This document shows, piece after piece, positions 7,484-15,859 of a stretch of 64,000 nucleotides of DNA. The notes below the pieces were generated by a model. The model made no database searches. It was given only the letters and a program-made list of their open reading frames with translations, and was not told the DNA's origin. Numbering within the stretch: position 1 is the first letter of the stretch; each line of letters begins with the position of its first letter. Both the position numbers and the translations under genes were made by a program. Source of the stretch: Rhizobium terricola. Its GTDB lineage: Bacteria > Pseudomonadota > Alphaproteobacteria > Rhizobiales > Rhizobiaceae. The stretch lies in contig NZ_JABBGK010000001.1 of assembly GCF_012927355.1 (NCBI RefSeq), positions 1,949,816-2,013,815 of the forward strand. Reading direction: 5' to 3'.

Positions 7484-8776
7484 ATGGCGCATGCGCTGGG
7501 GCTTGATTTCGGCACGACCAACACCGTGCTTGCACTGTCCGACACGGGCGCCGAGACCCATTCGGTCGCCTTCACCTCCACCGCCGGCACCACCGACAGC
7601 ATGCGCACCGCGCTCTCCTTCATGAAGGACGCGCAGCTCGGCGCGGGGGCGCTCAAGGTCGAGGCCGGACAGGCGGCGATCCGCGCCTTCATCGACAATC
7701 CCGGCGATTGCCGCTTCCTGCAGTCGATCAAGACCTTTGCCGCCTCGCCGCTTTTCCAGGGCACGCTGATCCATGCCCGGCGCTTCCAGTTCGAGGACCT
7801 GATGGAGGTGTTCCTGAAGCGTCTGGAGGCCTATGCCGGCGAAGGCTGGCCGGCCGACGCGCCGCGCATCGTCGCGGGACGGCCGGTGCATTTCGCCGGA
7901 TCGAGCCCGGATCCGGAGCTTGCGATCCGCCGCTACAACGAGGCGCTCACCCGCTTCGGCTTTCCGGAGATCCACTATGTCTACGAGCCGGTGGCGGCCG
8001 CCTTCTACTTCGCCCAGCATCTCAAGCAGGACGCGACCGTTCTCGTCGCCGACTTCGGCGGCGGCACGACCGACTATTCGCTGATCCGCTTCGAGACGAC
8101 GGGCGGCAAGCTCTCGGCCGTGCCGGTCGGGCATTCCGGCGTCGGCCTTGCCGGCGACCAGTTCGACGCCCGCATCATCGAGCACCTGGTGGCGCCCGAA
8201 ATCGGCAAGGGCAGCCGGTTCAAGAGTTTCGACAAGGTGCTCGACGTACCGAGCAATTATTACACCAGCTTCTCGCGCTGGAACCAGCTGTCGGTGTTCA
8301 AGACAAGTCGCGAATATGCGGACCTCAAATCGCTGGTGCGCCAGAGCCTCGAGCCGGACAAGCTGGAGCTCTTCATCGATCTCGTCGAACACGACGAGGG
8401 CTATCCGCTCTATCAGGCGGTCTCGGCGACCAAGATGGCGCTGTCCTCCGCCGACGAGGCCGAATTCCGCTTCTCGCCGCTCGGGCGTGCCGGCGAAAAG
8501 ACGGTAAAGCGCAGCGAATTCGAGGGCTGGATCGCCGACGACCTCGCCCGCATCGAGGACGCGCTCGACGACGTGCTCCAGCGCACCAACACCGAAGCCG
8601 GCACGATCGATAAGGTGTTCCTCACCGGCGGCACCTCCTTCGTGCCGGCCGTGCGCAGGATCTTCACCGAACGCTTCGACGCGAGCCGCATCGAGACCGG
8701 CGGCGAGCTGGTGTCAATCGCCCACGGCCTGGCCCTGATCGGCGAGCGCGACGACATCGCGCAATGGGTGGCGTGA
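7484..8776 (+). CDS. Hsp70-family (YegD-like) ATPase
   Basis: A 430-aa protein from ATG 7484, shortly after a GGGAGAG ribosome binding site. It contains the Hsp70/actin ATPase signatures: phosphate-1 motif LGLDFGTTNTVLALS at the N-terminus, VYEPVAAAFYFA near residue 170, phosphate-2 VADFGGGTTDYS near 190, and the adenosine motif FLTGGTSFVPAVRRIF near 390. The length matches E. coli YegD (~450 aa), which lacks a full Hsp70 substrate-binding and lid region. It is likely a cytosolic ATPase or chaperone; its client is unknown. It is monocistronic, followed by a palindromic repeat cluster. Confidence 0.87.
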   Translation: MAHALGLDFGTTNTVLALSDTGAETHSVAFTSTAGTTDSMRTALSFMKDAQLGAGALKVEAGQAAIRAFIDNPGDCRFLQSIKTFAASPLFQGTLIHARRFQFEDLMEVFLKRLEAYAGEGWPADAPRIVAGRPVHFAGSSPDPELAIRRYNEALTRFGFPEIHYVYEPVAAAFYFAQHLKQDATVLVADFGGGTTDYSLIRFETTGGKLSAVPVGHSGVGLAGDQFDARIIEHLVAPEIGKGSRFKSFDKVLDVPSNYYTSFSRWNQLSVFKTSREYADLKSLVRQSLEPDKLELFIDLVEHDEGYPLYQAVSATKMALSSADEAEFRFSPLGRAGEKTVKRSEFEGWIADDLARIEDALDDVLQRTNTEAGTIDKVFLTGGTSFVPAVRRIFTERFDASRIETGGELVSIAHGLALIGERDDIAQWVA

Positions 8777-9125
8777 GGGCACCCTCCCCTTGAGGGGGAG
8801 GGTCGGACCGAAGGTCCGGGGTGGGGTGATCCTCCTCATCGGCAACGGGTCACCCCCACCCGCGCGTTCCGCGCGACCTCCCCCCTCAAGGGGGAGGTGG
8901 AAAGGCCTCGACGCTTCCGGCCCCTCGCCCCAGCGGGGAGAGGTCCGCCGAGCGAAGCGGAGGCGGGGTGAGGGGGAAGCCGCGCGCACCAAGGCATGGC
9001 TTCGCCCCCTCCTCTGGCCCTTCGAACCACCTTCTCCCCTTGGGCAGACGAAGGAGGGCCTCGCAACGCCCCCTCTCGCAAATGAAACTGTTTGCTTCTG
9101 CCGGGCACTGCACTAGAACAGGGCC
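8777..9125. repeat. Palindromic intergenic mosaic repeats after the Hsp70-like gene
   Basis: The gap contains CCCTCCCCTTGAGGGGGAGGG (about 8782-8802), then its near inverse CCTCCCCCCTCAAGGGGGAGG near 8877-8898. A further segment with CGCCCCAGCGGGGAGAGG and GCCGAGCGAAGCGG runs to about 8980. These inverted pairs can form long hairpins typical of rhizobial palindromic mosaic elements. The last 100 bases also contain CTTCTCCCCTTGG fragments of the same kind. No gene is seen. Confidence 0.8.
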
Positions 9126-9998
9126 ATGATCTCCGCCCGCGACATGACGCCTGCCGAACTGGCCGCGCTTCTGCATTTCCATGCCGAAGCGGGGGTGGAA
9201 TGGCTGACGGAGGACGATCCGATCGACCGGGTCGCGGCCTTTGCCGAGGAGCGCGCGGCGCGCAATGTGCGGGCGCCGGCGGCTGCGGCACTCGCCCAGC
9301 CGGAGGGCGGGCAGCCCTCCGCCAGCCGCACGCGGCCGACGACGGCGCCGCCGCCCAAGCCGGTTTCGGCCTCGGCACTGCCGGCCATTCCCGACGAACA
9401 CGCGATCACCGAGGCGCGCTTTGCCGCCGAAAGCGCGCGCTCGCTCGCCGAACTCAAGACGGCCGTCGAAGCCTTCGGCGGCTGCAACCTCAAGACCTCG
9501 GCGCGCTCGACGATCTTCGCCGCCGGCGACACGGCGAGCCGCATCATGGTGATCGGCCCGATGCCGAGCGCCGACGACGATCGCGAGGGGCTCGCTTTTT
9601 CGGGCCGCGCCGGCCTGCTGCTCGACCGGATGCTCGCCGCGATCGGCCTGAAGCGCGAGGCGATCCTGATCACCACCGTCATTCCCTGGCGCCCGCCGGG
9701 CGACCGGCCGCCGTCGGCGCCCGAAGCGGCGATCTGCCGCCCTTTCATCGAGCGTCAGATCGAGCTTGCCGAGCCGAAGGTGGTTCTTCTATTCGGAAAC
9801 TTCACCGCGCGCTTCTTCTTCGGCGAGACCGGCACGATCCACGCGCTGCGCGGCCAGTGGCGCGAGATCGGCGGCGGCGGGCATCGCGTACCGGCGATCG
9901 CGACGCTCCATCCCCAGGAACTCCTGACGGCACCGGCCAGCAAGGCGCTCGCCTGGCGTGACCTTCAGGCCTTTGCCGCGCGGCTCGCCGACGCCTAA
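9126..9998 (+). CDS. Uracil-DNA glycosylase superfamily protein with altered catalytic motif
   Basis: A 290-aa protein. The N-terminal ~90 residues (alanine/proline-rich linker after LHFHAEAGVEWL) precede a family 4/5-like UDG fold with SGRAGLLLDRMLAAIGLKR, VIPWRPPGDRPP, EAAICRPFIERQIELAEP and the C-terminal motif B TLHPQELL. UDGs remove uracil from DNA. However motif A, normally G-E-A-P-G-x-x-E/D, reads G144-P-M-P-S-A-D-D-D. Only two cysteines (C120, C204) remain of the four that hold the [4Fe-4S] cluster in family 4. It may therefore be a divergent paralogue with weak or changed activity (inference). Confidence 0.8.
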   Translation: MISARDMTPAELAALLHFHAEAGVEWLTEDDPIDRVAAFAEERAARNVRAPAAAALAQPEGGQPSASRTRPTTAPPPKPVSASALPAIPDEHAITEARFAAESARSLAELKTAVEAFGGCNLKTSARSTIFAAGDTASRIMVIGPMPSADDDREGLAFSGRAGLLLDRMLAAIGLKREAILITTVIPWRPPGDRPPSAPEAAICRPFIERQIELAEPKVVLLFGNFTARFFFGETGTIHALRGQWREIGGGGHRVPAIATLHPQELLTAPASKALAWRDLQAFAARLADA

Positions 9999-10151
9999 TT
10001 GGGCAAAATTTCGGCAGATATTACGGAATCATGACGCAGCCATGCATTTTGCGCAGACCTGCCTCGCGTTCCGCCTCTTGTATGATTTATGTTGCGCTGC
10101 GATATATGGACTCATCCAAGGGAGGATCCGAGAGACAGGAAGATAGACGTC

Positions 10152-10343
10152 ATGACCGTTCGTGCCCGCCCGATACACTGCAAGTTCGAGACCCTGCGTC
10201 TCGCCGCAGAGCGCCAGCGCAGCGGCCAGCCCTATCATCGCTTCGGCTCTGCCACCAATGAACAGCTGAGCGCCCGCGTGCTCGGCCGGCTGGGCCCGAT
10301 CACCCGCCCCACCTCTCTCTTCTGCGATTTCCGCGAGGCCTGA
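10152..10343 (+). CDS. Hypothetical small protein, 63 aa
   Basis: ATG 10152 follows AGGAAGATAGACGTC, giving a plausible ribosome binding site. The product (MTVRARPIHCKFETLRLAAE...) is basic, has no signal peptide or membrane helix, and ends FCDFREA. No family recognised. Position, spacing and start site make it plausible, but it could be spurious. Confidence 0.45.
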   Translation: MTVRARPIHCKFETLRLAAERQRSGQPYHRFGSATNEQLSARVLGRLGPITRPTSLFCDFREA

Positions 10344-10467
10344 GACCCGGGGGCTCATGCGGGTGGCGCATGCCAGCCCCGCACGCTTGTGCATTGCACA
10401 ATTTCCCGACCCATGGAACTGTTACCACCGTGAAGATAACCCTGCAAAAAATGCAAAGGAGTGAGCC

Positions 10468-10626
10468 ATGACCGCCATGTTCCACCCGCTCCGCAGCCTC
10501 AAGGCCGCCGTCAGCCAGATCGGCACGGCCGTGGATGCGTCCGAGGCTTACAGCCGTGCGCTTTCCGGAAAATACAAGCAGCCGTCGCGGGCCGAAAACG
10601 CGCTCGTCCGTCACATTCCGCTTTGA
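10468..10626 (+). CDS. Hypothetical small protein, 52 aa
   Basis: The ATG at 10468 is preceded by AAAGGAG (10455-10461), a strong ribosome binding site. The product starts MTAMFHPLRSLKAAVSQIG, contains the segment ASEAYSRALSGKYKQPSR, and ends VRHIPL with TGA at 10624. The amphipathic, basic composition suggests a small soluble protein. No family recognised. Confidence 0.55.
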   Translation: MTAMFHPLRSLKAAVSQIGTAVDASEAYSRALSGKYKQPSRAENALVRHIPL

Positions 10627-10675
10627 TGGATTGGGCGCCGCGGCCACGTGCCCTCAAGCCCTGCCCCTGCGGTCT

Positions 10676-11578
10676 TCAGCCTTCCATTCCGGCTGCGGGC
10701 CGCAATTGCGTTTCAGGCTGCGGCAACAGCCGCGCGCAAGCCTTCTCATAGGCCTCGTCGACGACGGCGAACTTGATCGCCTGCCAGCCGCAATATTCGT
10801 CGAGCAGATCGGCCATGAACCACAGGTGGGTCTTCTTCACCGGATCCTGCCACTGCAGGCTCTTCTCTTCCACCGCACGGCGCAGCAGCCGCTGCAGATG
10901 CGTGCGCGACATCATGAAATGTTCGGCCATAGCACGGGCGTCGACGCGGCCGATGTCGTATCGGTCGACGGACGGATCCGTCGCCTTGATGCGACGCACG
11001 AGTTCGTCCATCACGAGTCCTCCCGCCTCCGTCCAGAGGAACATCGCGACCCGCGGTGGCGGCTCGCGCCAGCCTTCGTGTTCGAACGAGCGCCGCGCGA
11101 CGTGGGGCTGTATCAGGCGGAAGAGCTCCGGATGGGCCATCAGGGTCGGTGCACGTGTCCCGCCGTCGAGGCGGTCCAGCACGGCGAGGTTGGCAACCGT
11201 CCAGCGCATCATCGCATTGTAGCTGATTTCCGTCGCCTCGAAACGGCGCGGACGGCGGCTCGGATCCCCCGCGACGCGGATGAAGCGATAGGTGAGCAAC
11301 TGGTCGAGGAAGTTCAAGACCGTGTTGCGGCTCGCGGCATTGACGGAGGTGATGACTTCGCGCAGGCGCGTGGTCGTCAAACCGCTTCCAGGAACAGCCG
11401 GATCATATTCGAGGTGCAGCGCGAAGGCAGACTGGCTGAGCAGCCAGCGCTGGTGGGACGCAAGCAGGCGCGCCAGGCGCGGATTGCTGTCATATTCACC
11501 CTGAAGCTCGACCGAATAGTCCCTCAACGCCTCGCGAAAGGCGCAGCTCCCGCGCAGCTCTTCAGCAGTGAGGGCCAT
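10676..11578 (-). CDS. Hypothetical protein, possibly a winged-helix regulator
   Basis: A 300-aa protein from ATG 11578 (MALTAEELRGSCAFREALRD). The frame is open for 23 more codons upstream, but those do not look like a natural N-terminus. Residues ~65-125 (LTTTRLREVITSVNAASRNTVLNFLDQLLTYRFIRV, given in part) look like a winged-helix segment. A later part, VDARAMAEHFMMSRTHLQRL, looks like a second HTH. No signal peptide or membrane helix. A DNA-binding regulatory role is inferred from these patterns only. It is transcribed away from the MFS gene at 11935. Confidence 0.6.
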   Translation of the reverse strand: MALTAEELRGSCAFREALRDYSVELQGEYDSNPRLARLLASHQRWLLSQSAFALHLEYDPAVPGSGLTTTRLREVITSVNAASRNTVLNFLDQLLTYRFIRVAGDPSRRPRRFEATEISYNAMMRWTVANLAVLDRLDGGTRAPTLMAHPELFRLIQPHVARRSFEHEGWREPPPRVAMFLWTEAGGLVMDELVRRIKATDPSVDRYDIGRVDARAMAEHFMMSRTHLQRLLRRAVEEKSLQWQDPVKKTHLWFMADLLDEYCGWQAIKFAVVDEAYEKACARLLPQPETQLRPAAGMEG

Positions 11579-11934
11579 GGTCCGCCCTCCCTGCGGGCAA
11601 CGCCGCTTGCCGCCGAACAGAGACCGGAAACCGTGGTGCCACGGCAAGGCGATGCGTGATCCGCGATGCTCGGCAGCCCTGATGTCTGTCGTATTCGCTC
11701 TTCATGCAATCTTCATCGCCTGTTTGGATCTTCCATCGCTGTGCCGACATCAACCGGCCGGGCGACCGAACGTCCATCCTTCCCTTCGTTTCCTTCTTTA
11801 TCACTTTGACGCAACAAAAGAAAAGGGATCGGTTGTCACGCCGATCAAAGTTTGCGGCACTGCATGTCGCAATCGACAGCTTACCCCGAATTGATTAAGG
11901 GCATGCTTCAATTCACATCCCGGAAGGTTCTCCG
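11579..11934. other. Divergent intergenic region, no gene seen
   Basis: About 355 bases separate the possible regulator (minus) and the MFS gene (plus). The right half is AT-richer than its surroundings (for example CAACAAAAGAAAAGGGATCGG and GAATTGATTAAGGGC), as expected for promoters. CGGAAGG lies shortly before ATG 11935. No RNA or repeat was recognised. Confidence 0.45.
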
Positions 11935-13200
11935 ATGCTGGCCAGCCTCGCTTCGATCGCCACTCTCATGCTGTCCACCCTTCTGATGATGATGGGCTTC
12001 GGACTGATGAACTTCATGGTGCCGATCCGCTCGATTGCCGAGGGCTGGTCGACCTTCACCATCTCGATCATCGCCACCGCCTATACCTTCGGTTTCACGA
12101 TTTCCTGCATCATCACCCCGCTCTTCGTGCGCCGCGTGGGACATGTCCGGGTGTTCGCCGCGCTTTTGACGCTGCTCACCGTCTCGATCCTGCTCTGCGC
12201 GCTGGTGGTCGACTGGCGCGCCTGGATGCTGTTCCGCGGCATTGCCGGCTTTGCCATCGCCGGCGCCTATCTGGTGATCGAGAGCTGGCTCAACGAACGC
12301 GTGACCAACGAGAACCGCGGGGCGCTCTTCTCCGTCTACATGATCACCAGCCTTTCCGGCTCGATCGGCGGCCAGTATCTCGTGCCGCTCGGCGATCCCA
12401 ACCAGGCCGGGCTCTTCATCCTCTGCGCCCTGATCTTCTGCTTCGCGCTGCTTCCGACCACGCTTTCGACGGCGCAGTCCCCGGCTCCCATCGCGGCGGC
12501 GAAGTTCGATCTCTCCCGCCTCTACCGACGCTCTCCCGTCGCCTTCTTCGGTTCGCTGCTGTCCGGCGCGCTTTCCGGCACCTGGGGCAGCCTCGGCGGC
12601 GTCTATTCGCAGAATGTCGGCATGACGACGGCCCAGGGTGCCACGCTGCTGGCGGCCTTCCTCGCCGGCGGCGCCATCGCGCAGATGCCGATCGGCCGGC
12701 TTTCCGATTTCATCGACCGCCGTCTCGTCATGGTCGGCTCCGGCGTGTTCGGGGTGGTGTCATGCCTGGCGATGTTGGTCTTCGGCGGCAGCCCGGTCGC
12801 GCTCTATATCGCCGGCTTCTTCGTCGGCACCGTGCTCTATCCGGTTTATGCGCTGAATGTCGCCCATGCCAACGACATGGCCGAACCGGACGAGTTCGTC
12901 ACCATATCCAGCGCCATCATGATCCTTTACGGCCTCGGCACCGTCACCGGACCGCTGATGGCCGGCACGCTGATGCAGGCCTTCGGGCCGAATGGCCTCA
13001 TCTGGTTCATCGCGACGGCCTTTGCCCTTTATGCCGGCTATGCGGGCTGGCGCATGCTGCGCCGTCCTCCGAGCGAGGGACCGGCCGAAAAGACCGGATT
13101 CCATTCGATGCCGCTGCCGATGCAGGGGACAGATGCGGCGGGCTCGCCGTTGAGCGACGCAGCGTCAGAACCTGCCGCCCCCGCCGACCGGCGCGACTAA
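11935..13200 (+). CDS. Major facilitator superfamily transporter (YcaD-like)
   Basis: A 421-aa polytopic protein with about 12 predicted helices. Between helices 2 and 3 it has the MFS loop-type motif ITPLFVRRVGHVRVFAALL. Helix 4-5 features include WRAWMLFRGIAGFAIAGAYL and VIESWLNERVTNENRG. The second half contains AIAQMPIGRLSDFIDRRLVM, the repeat of the same motif. The ESWLNE segment is typical of the YcaD branch. The last 40 residues form a Pro/Ala-rich cytoplasmic tail. Substrate unknown. It converges with the DMT transporter gene; only 14 bases separate the two stop codons. Confidence 0.87.
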   Translation: MLASLASIATLMLSTLLMMMGFGLMNFMVPIRSIAEGWSTFTISIIATAYTFGFTISCIITPLFVRRVGHVRVFAALLTLLTVSILLCALVVDWRAWMLFRGIAGFAIAGAYLVIESWLNERVTNENRGALFSVYMITSLSGSIGGQYLVPLGDPNQAGLFILCALIFCFALLPTTLSTAQSPAPIAAAKFDLSRLYRRSPVAFFGSLLSGALSGTWGSLGGVYSQNVGMTTAQGATLLAAFLAGGAIAQMPIGRLSDFIDRRLVMVGSGVFGVVSCLAMLVFGGSPVALYIAGFFVGTVLYPVYALNVAHANDMAEPDEFVTISSAIMILYGLGTVTGPLMAGTLMQAFGPNGLIWFIATAFALYAGYAGWRMLRRPPSEGPAEKTGFHSMPLPMQGTDAAGSPLSDAASEPAAPADRRD

Positions 13201-13214
13201 CCGCCAGCCGCCCG

Positions 13215-14153
13215 TCACCCCTGCGGGGTCGAGGCCTTGCGTGCCGCCCGACGCTCGAGGCCGAGCTGGTGTTCGCGATAGATGATGAAGATGCCGGCCC
13301 CGACGACGATCGCCGCCCCGACCATCGTCGTCAGCGGCGGCACCTCGCCGAACAGGATATAGGCGATCACCGAGCCCAGGATGATCGAGGTGTATTCGAA
13401 GGGCGCAACGGTCGAGACATCGGCATGGCGGTAGCTCTCGGTCAGGAGGATCTGGCCGAGGCCGCCGAAGAAACCGGCCAGCGCCATGAGGCCGAGAGAG
13501 GGCCAGCTCAACACCTGCCAACCGAAGAACCAGGTGGTCGCCGACAGCACCGAGGCGGTCAGAGAAAAATAGAGGACGATGGTCGCGGTCTTCTCCTCGC
13601 GCACCAGCTGGCGCACCTGCAGCATGGCGGCAGCCCCGAGCGCCGCCGAACAGAGGATGGCGACCGCGCCGGTCGCCGCAGCCGAACCGAGCCCCTGTTC
13701 CTCGAACAGGGTCAGCTTCGGCCAGGAGATGATCAGCACGCCGATCAGGCCGACGAAGACAGCCGTCCAGCGATAGGCGCGCACGGTTTCCCGCAGGAAG
13801 ACAGCCGCGAAGACAACGGCCAGGAGCGGCATCGCATAGCCGATGGCGATCGCGTCCGGCAGCGGCAACAGCACCAGTCCGTAGAAGCCGACCACCATCG
13901 ACGCCACACCGATCAGGCCACGCTTCACATGGCCGAGTGGGTTGTTCGTCTGGAAGGCGGCGCGAAGGTCGCCGCGCACGGCGAGATAGATCAGGATCGG
14001 CACGATGGCGAAGGCCGAGCGGTAGAAAGTGATCTGCCCGGACGGCATGCCGGCACCGGCGAGCTTGATCGAGCTCTGCATGCCGACGAAGACAGCAACG
14101 GACATGATCTTCATGACAATGCCGCGGAGCGGATTGGAGGCGGGATCTGCCAT
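13215..14153 (-). CDS. EamA/DMT-family permease
   Basis: A 312-aa protein from ATG 14153 (MADPASNPLRGIVMKIMSV). The open frame extends 57 codons further upstream but lacks membrane helices there. It has about ten predicted helices in two EamA repeats, with the marker segments TFYRSAFAIVPILIYLA, PLPDAIAIGYAMPLLAVVFAA and EYTSIILGSVIAYILFGEVP. EamA proteins export or import small metabolites; the substrate cannot be read from the sequence. The cytoplasmic C-terminus is basic. Confidence 0.87.
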   Translation of the reverse strand: MADPASNPLRGIVMKIMSVAVFVGMQSSIKLAGAGMPSGQITFYRSAFAIVPILIYLAVRGDLRAAFQTNNPLGHVKRGLIGVASMVVGFYGLVLLPLPDAIAIGYAMPLLAVVFAAVFLRETVRAYRWTAVFVGLIGVLIISWPKLTLFEEQGLGSAAATGAVAILCSAALGAAAMLQVRQLVREEKTATIVLYFSLTASVLSATTWFFGWQVLSWPSLGLMALAGFFGGLGQILLTESYRHADVSTVAPFEYTSIILGSVIAYILFGEVPPLTTMVGAAIVVGAGIFIIYREHQLGLERRAARKASTPQG

Positions 14154-14501
14154 CGGGGGGCTCGTGACTGGCGAGATGAGACGGGATCGACGGAGCAGTC
14201 CGCCATGGAACGGGCAGTCGCCTGCAGACGCGAACGACAGAATCCCGTGTCCGAAGACTGGCACTTCGCGCAGGAGGAGACAAGGGCGCAGTCGATCGCC
14301 GGCAAGTGACTCAAGTTTAGGCAAACTGCCCTGAGAAAGGCACGAGAGTCCCTGAGAATCATGGGTTCCGGTGAGTTCGCTTCATCCATGGTTAACCAAT
14401 CGCGAAGATCATATTTCCATTGATTGCGCCTCTTTCAGCCGCATCGCCCGCCGGGATATCGCGAACGATGCGGCATTCATCCGTTTTGATGGTGATTTCC
14501 A

Positions 14502-15611
14502 ATGAGCGACCCGTTGTCGAAACAGAACACCGCCCCGCCGAAGGTCGCGACCCCGCGGTCCATGCGTCTCGTCACCGAGGGCATTGGCATCGATCTCGCA
14601 CGCTTCAGCGCCGACAATACCCATGTGGTGCGGCAGATCCGGCTGCTGGCGATCAACGCGCTCATCGAGGCGGCCCGTGCCGGCGAAGCGGGCAAGGGTT
14701 TTGCGGTGGTCGCCAACGAGGTGCAGCGGCTGGCGCAGGAAGCGGCCGACATCACCGACCGTTTCCAGGAAAACGTGCTCGGCCGCGTGGACCTCGGTCG
14801 GTCCATGGCCGATGCCCTGGTCAGCGAGATGGAGGGCGCGCGCCTCACAGACCTTGCCCAGACGCTGGTGCAGTTCATCGTCCGCAATCTCTTCGAGCGC
14901 ACCGCAGACGTCCGCTGGTGGGCGACCGACCCGGCGCTCTGGCAGGCGCTCGGCGATCCGTCGCCGGAGCGCTTCGCCTATGCCGCCGAACGGCTCGGCG
15001 TCATCAACCGCTTCTACACGGTCTATCTCGACCTCGTGATGACGGATGTCGACGGTCGGGTCGTGGCCTCGGCCAATCCGCGCTACCAGCGCGGCCTGAA
15101 GGACCGCAAGCTTGCCGCCGAACCGTGGTTCGTCGCAGCGCGCCAGTGCGGCAGCGGCGACGACTACATCGTCGACGAGGTGAAGCCCAGCGTCGCTCAC
15201 GAGAACCGGGACACCCTCGTATACGCGACCGGCATTCGCGAGGGCGGCCGGTCCGACGGGCGCCTGATCGGCACTCTCGGCGTCTATTTCGACTGGCAGG
15301 CCCAGGGGCAGGCCATCGTGGAGAAGGAGGCCAACCTGCCGCCGCAGGTGGCCGACCGGACCGAAGTCCTGCTGCTCGACGGCGCCCTGAAGGTGATTGC
15401 GTCCAGCAACCCGGCGCGACGCTACACCCACTTCGCGCTCGCCAATCCAGAAAAAGTCATGCGCGGCAGCTACTATGACAACAGCGGGTCGATCGTCGCC
15501 TTTGCCCGGACCCTGGGCTACGAGGACTATGACGGTCTGGGCTGGTACGGTGTCATCGTCCAGCAGACCGAGAGCGACGAGGCGATCCGCGCCACGCTCG
15601 GGCTCAAGTAG
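14502..15611 (+). CDS. Soluble chemoreceptor-like protein with N-terminal MCP tip and C-terminal Cache-like domain
   Basis: A 369-aa protein without signal peptide or membrane helices. Residues ~45-80 hold the highly conserved chemoreceptor hairpin tip ([20 protein letters not shown] then [14 protein letters not shown]). This is the part that contacts CheA and CheW. The long signalling coiled coil is heavily shortened. From ~165 a sensory domain follows with [20 protein letters not shown], a WF segment, [11 protein letters not shown] and [12 protein letters not shown], a double-Cache-like pattern. The order (signal part first, sensor last) is the reverse of classical MCPs. A cytoplasmic sensory role is inferred. 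The start ATG 14502 is preceded by a weak ribosome binding site. Confidence 0.72.
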   Translation: MSDPLSKQNTAPPKVATPRSMRLVTEGIGIDLARFSADNTHVVRQIRLLAINALIEAARAGEAGKGFAVVANEVQRLAQEAADITDRFQENVLGRVDLGRSMADALVSEMEGARLTDLAQTLVQFIVRNLFERTADVRWWATDPALWQALGDPSPERFAYAAERLGVINRFYTVYLDLVMTDVDGRVVASANPRYQRGLKDRKLAAEPWFVAARQCGSGDDYIVDEVKPSVAHENRDTLVYATGIREGGRSDGRLIGTLGVYFDWQAQGQAIVEKEANLPPQVADRTEVLLLDGALKVIASSNPARRYTHFALANPEKVMRGSYYDNSGSIVAFARTLGYEDYDGLGWYGVIVQQTESDEAIRATLGLK

Positions 15612-15859
15612 CATTCGCTTGAATAATATTGCCGGATCGGAAGCGTTCTATTCGAGACGACTTCGGTTCCTTTTACCATGCCCGCGGTTCAAGTCGCGCT
15701 GCGTGAGAAAACTGCGGATGATCTGCCCAAATTTGTTCGTGTTTTAACAATCGTTCAGAAATTGATGCAATCATCTTGAATGATTAGGCCGTGATGCCGG
15801 GGCGACAGGACCGTCCCCCGCGGATTGCTGCCTCACCTAATTGGCGATCAGGACATATC

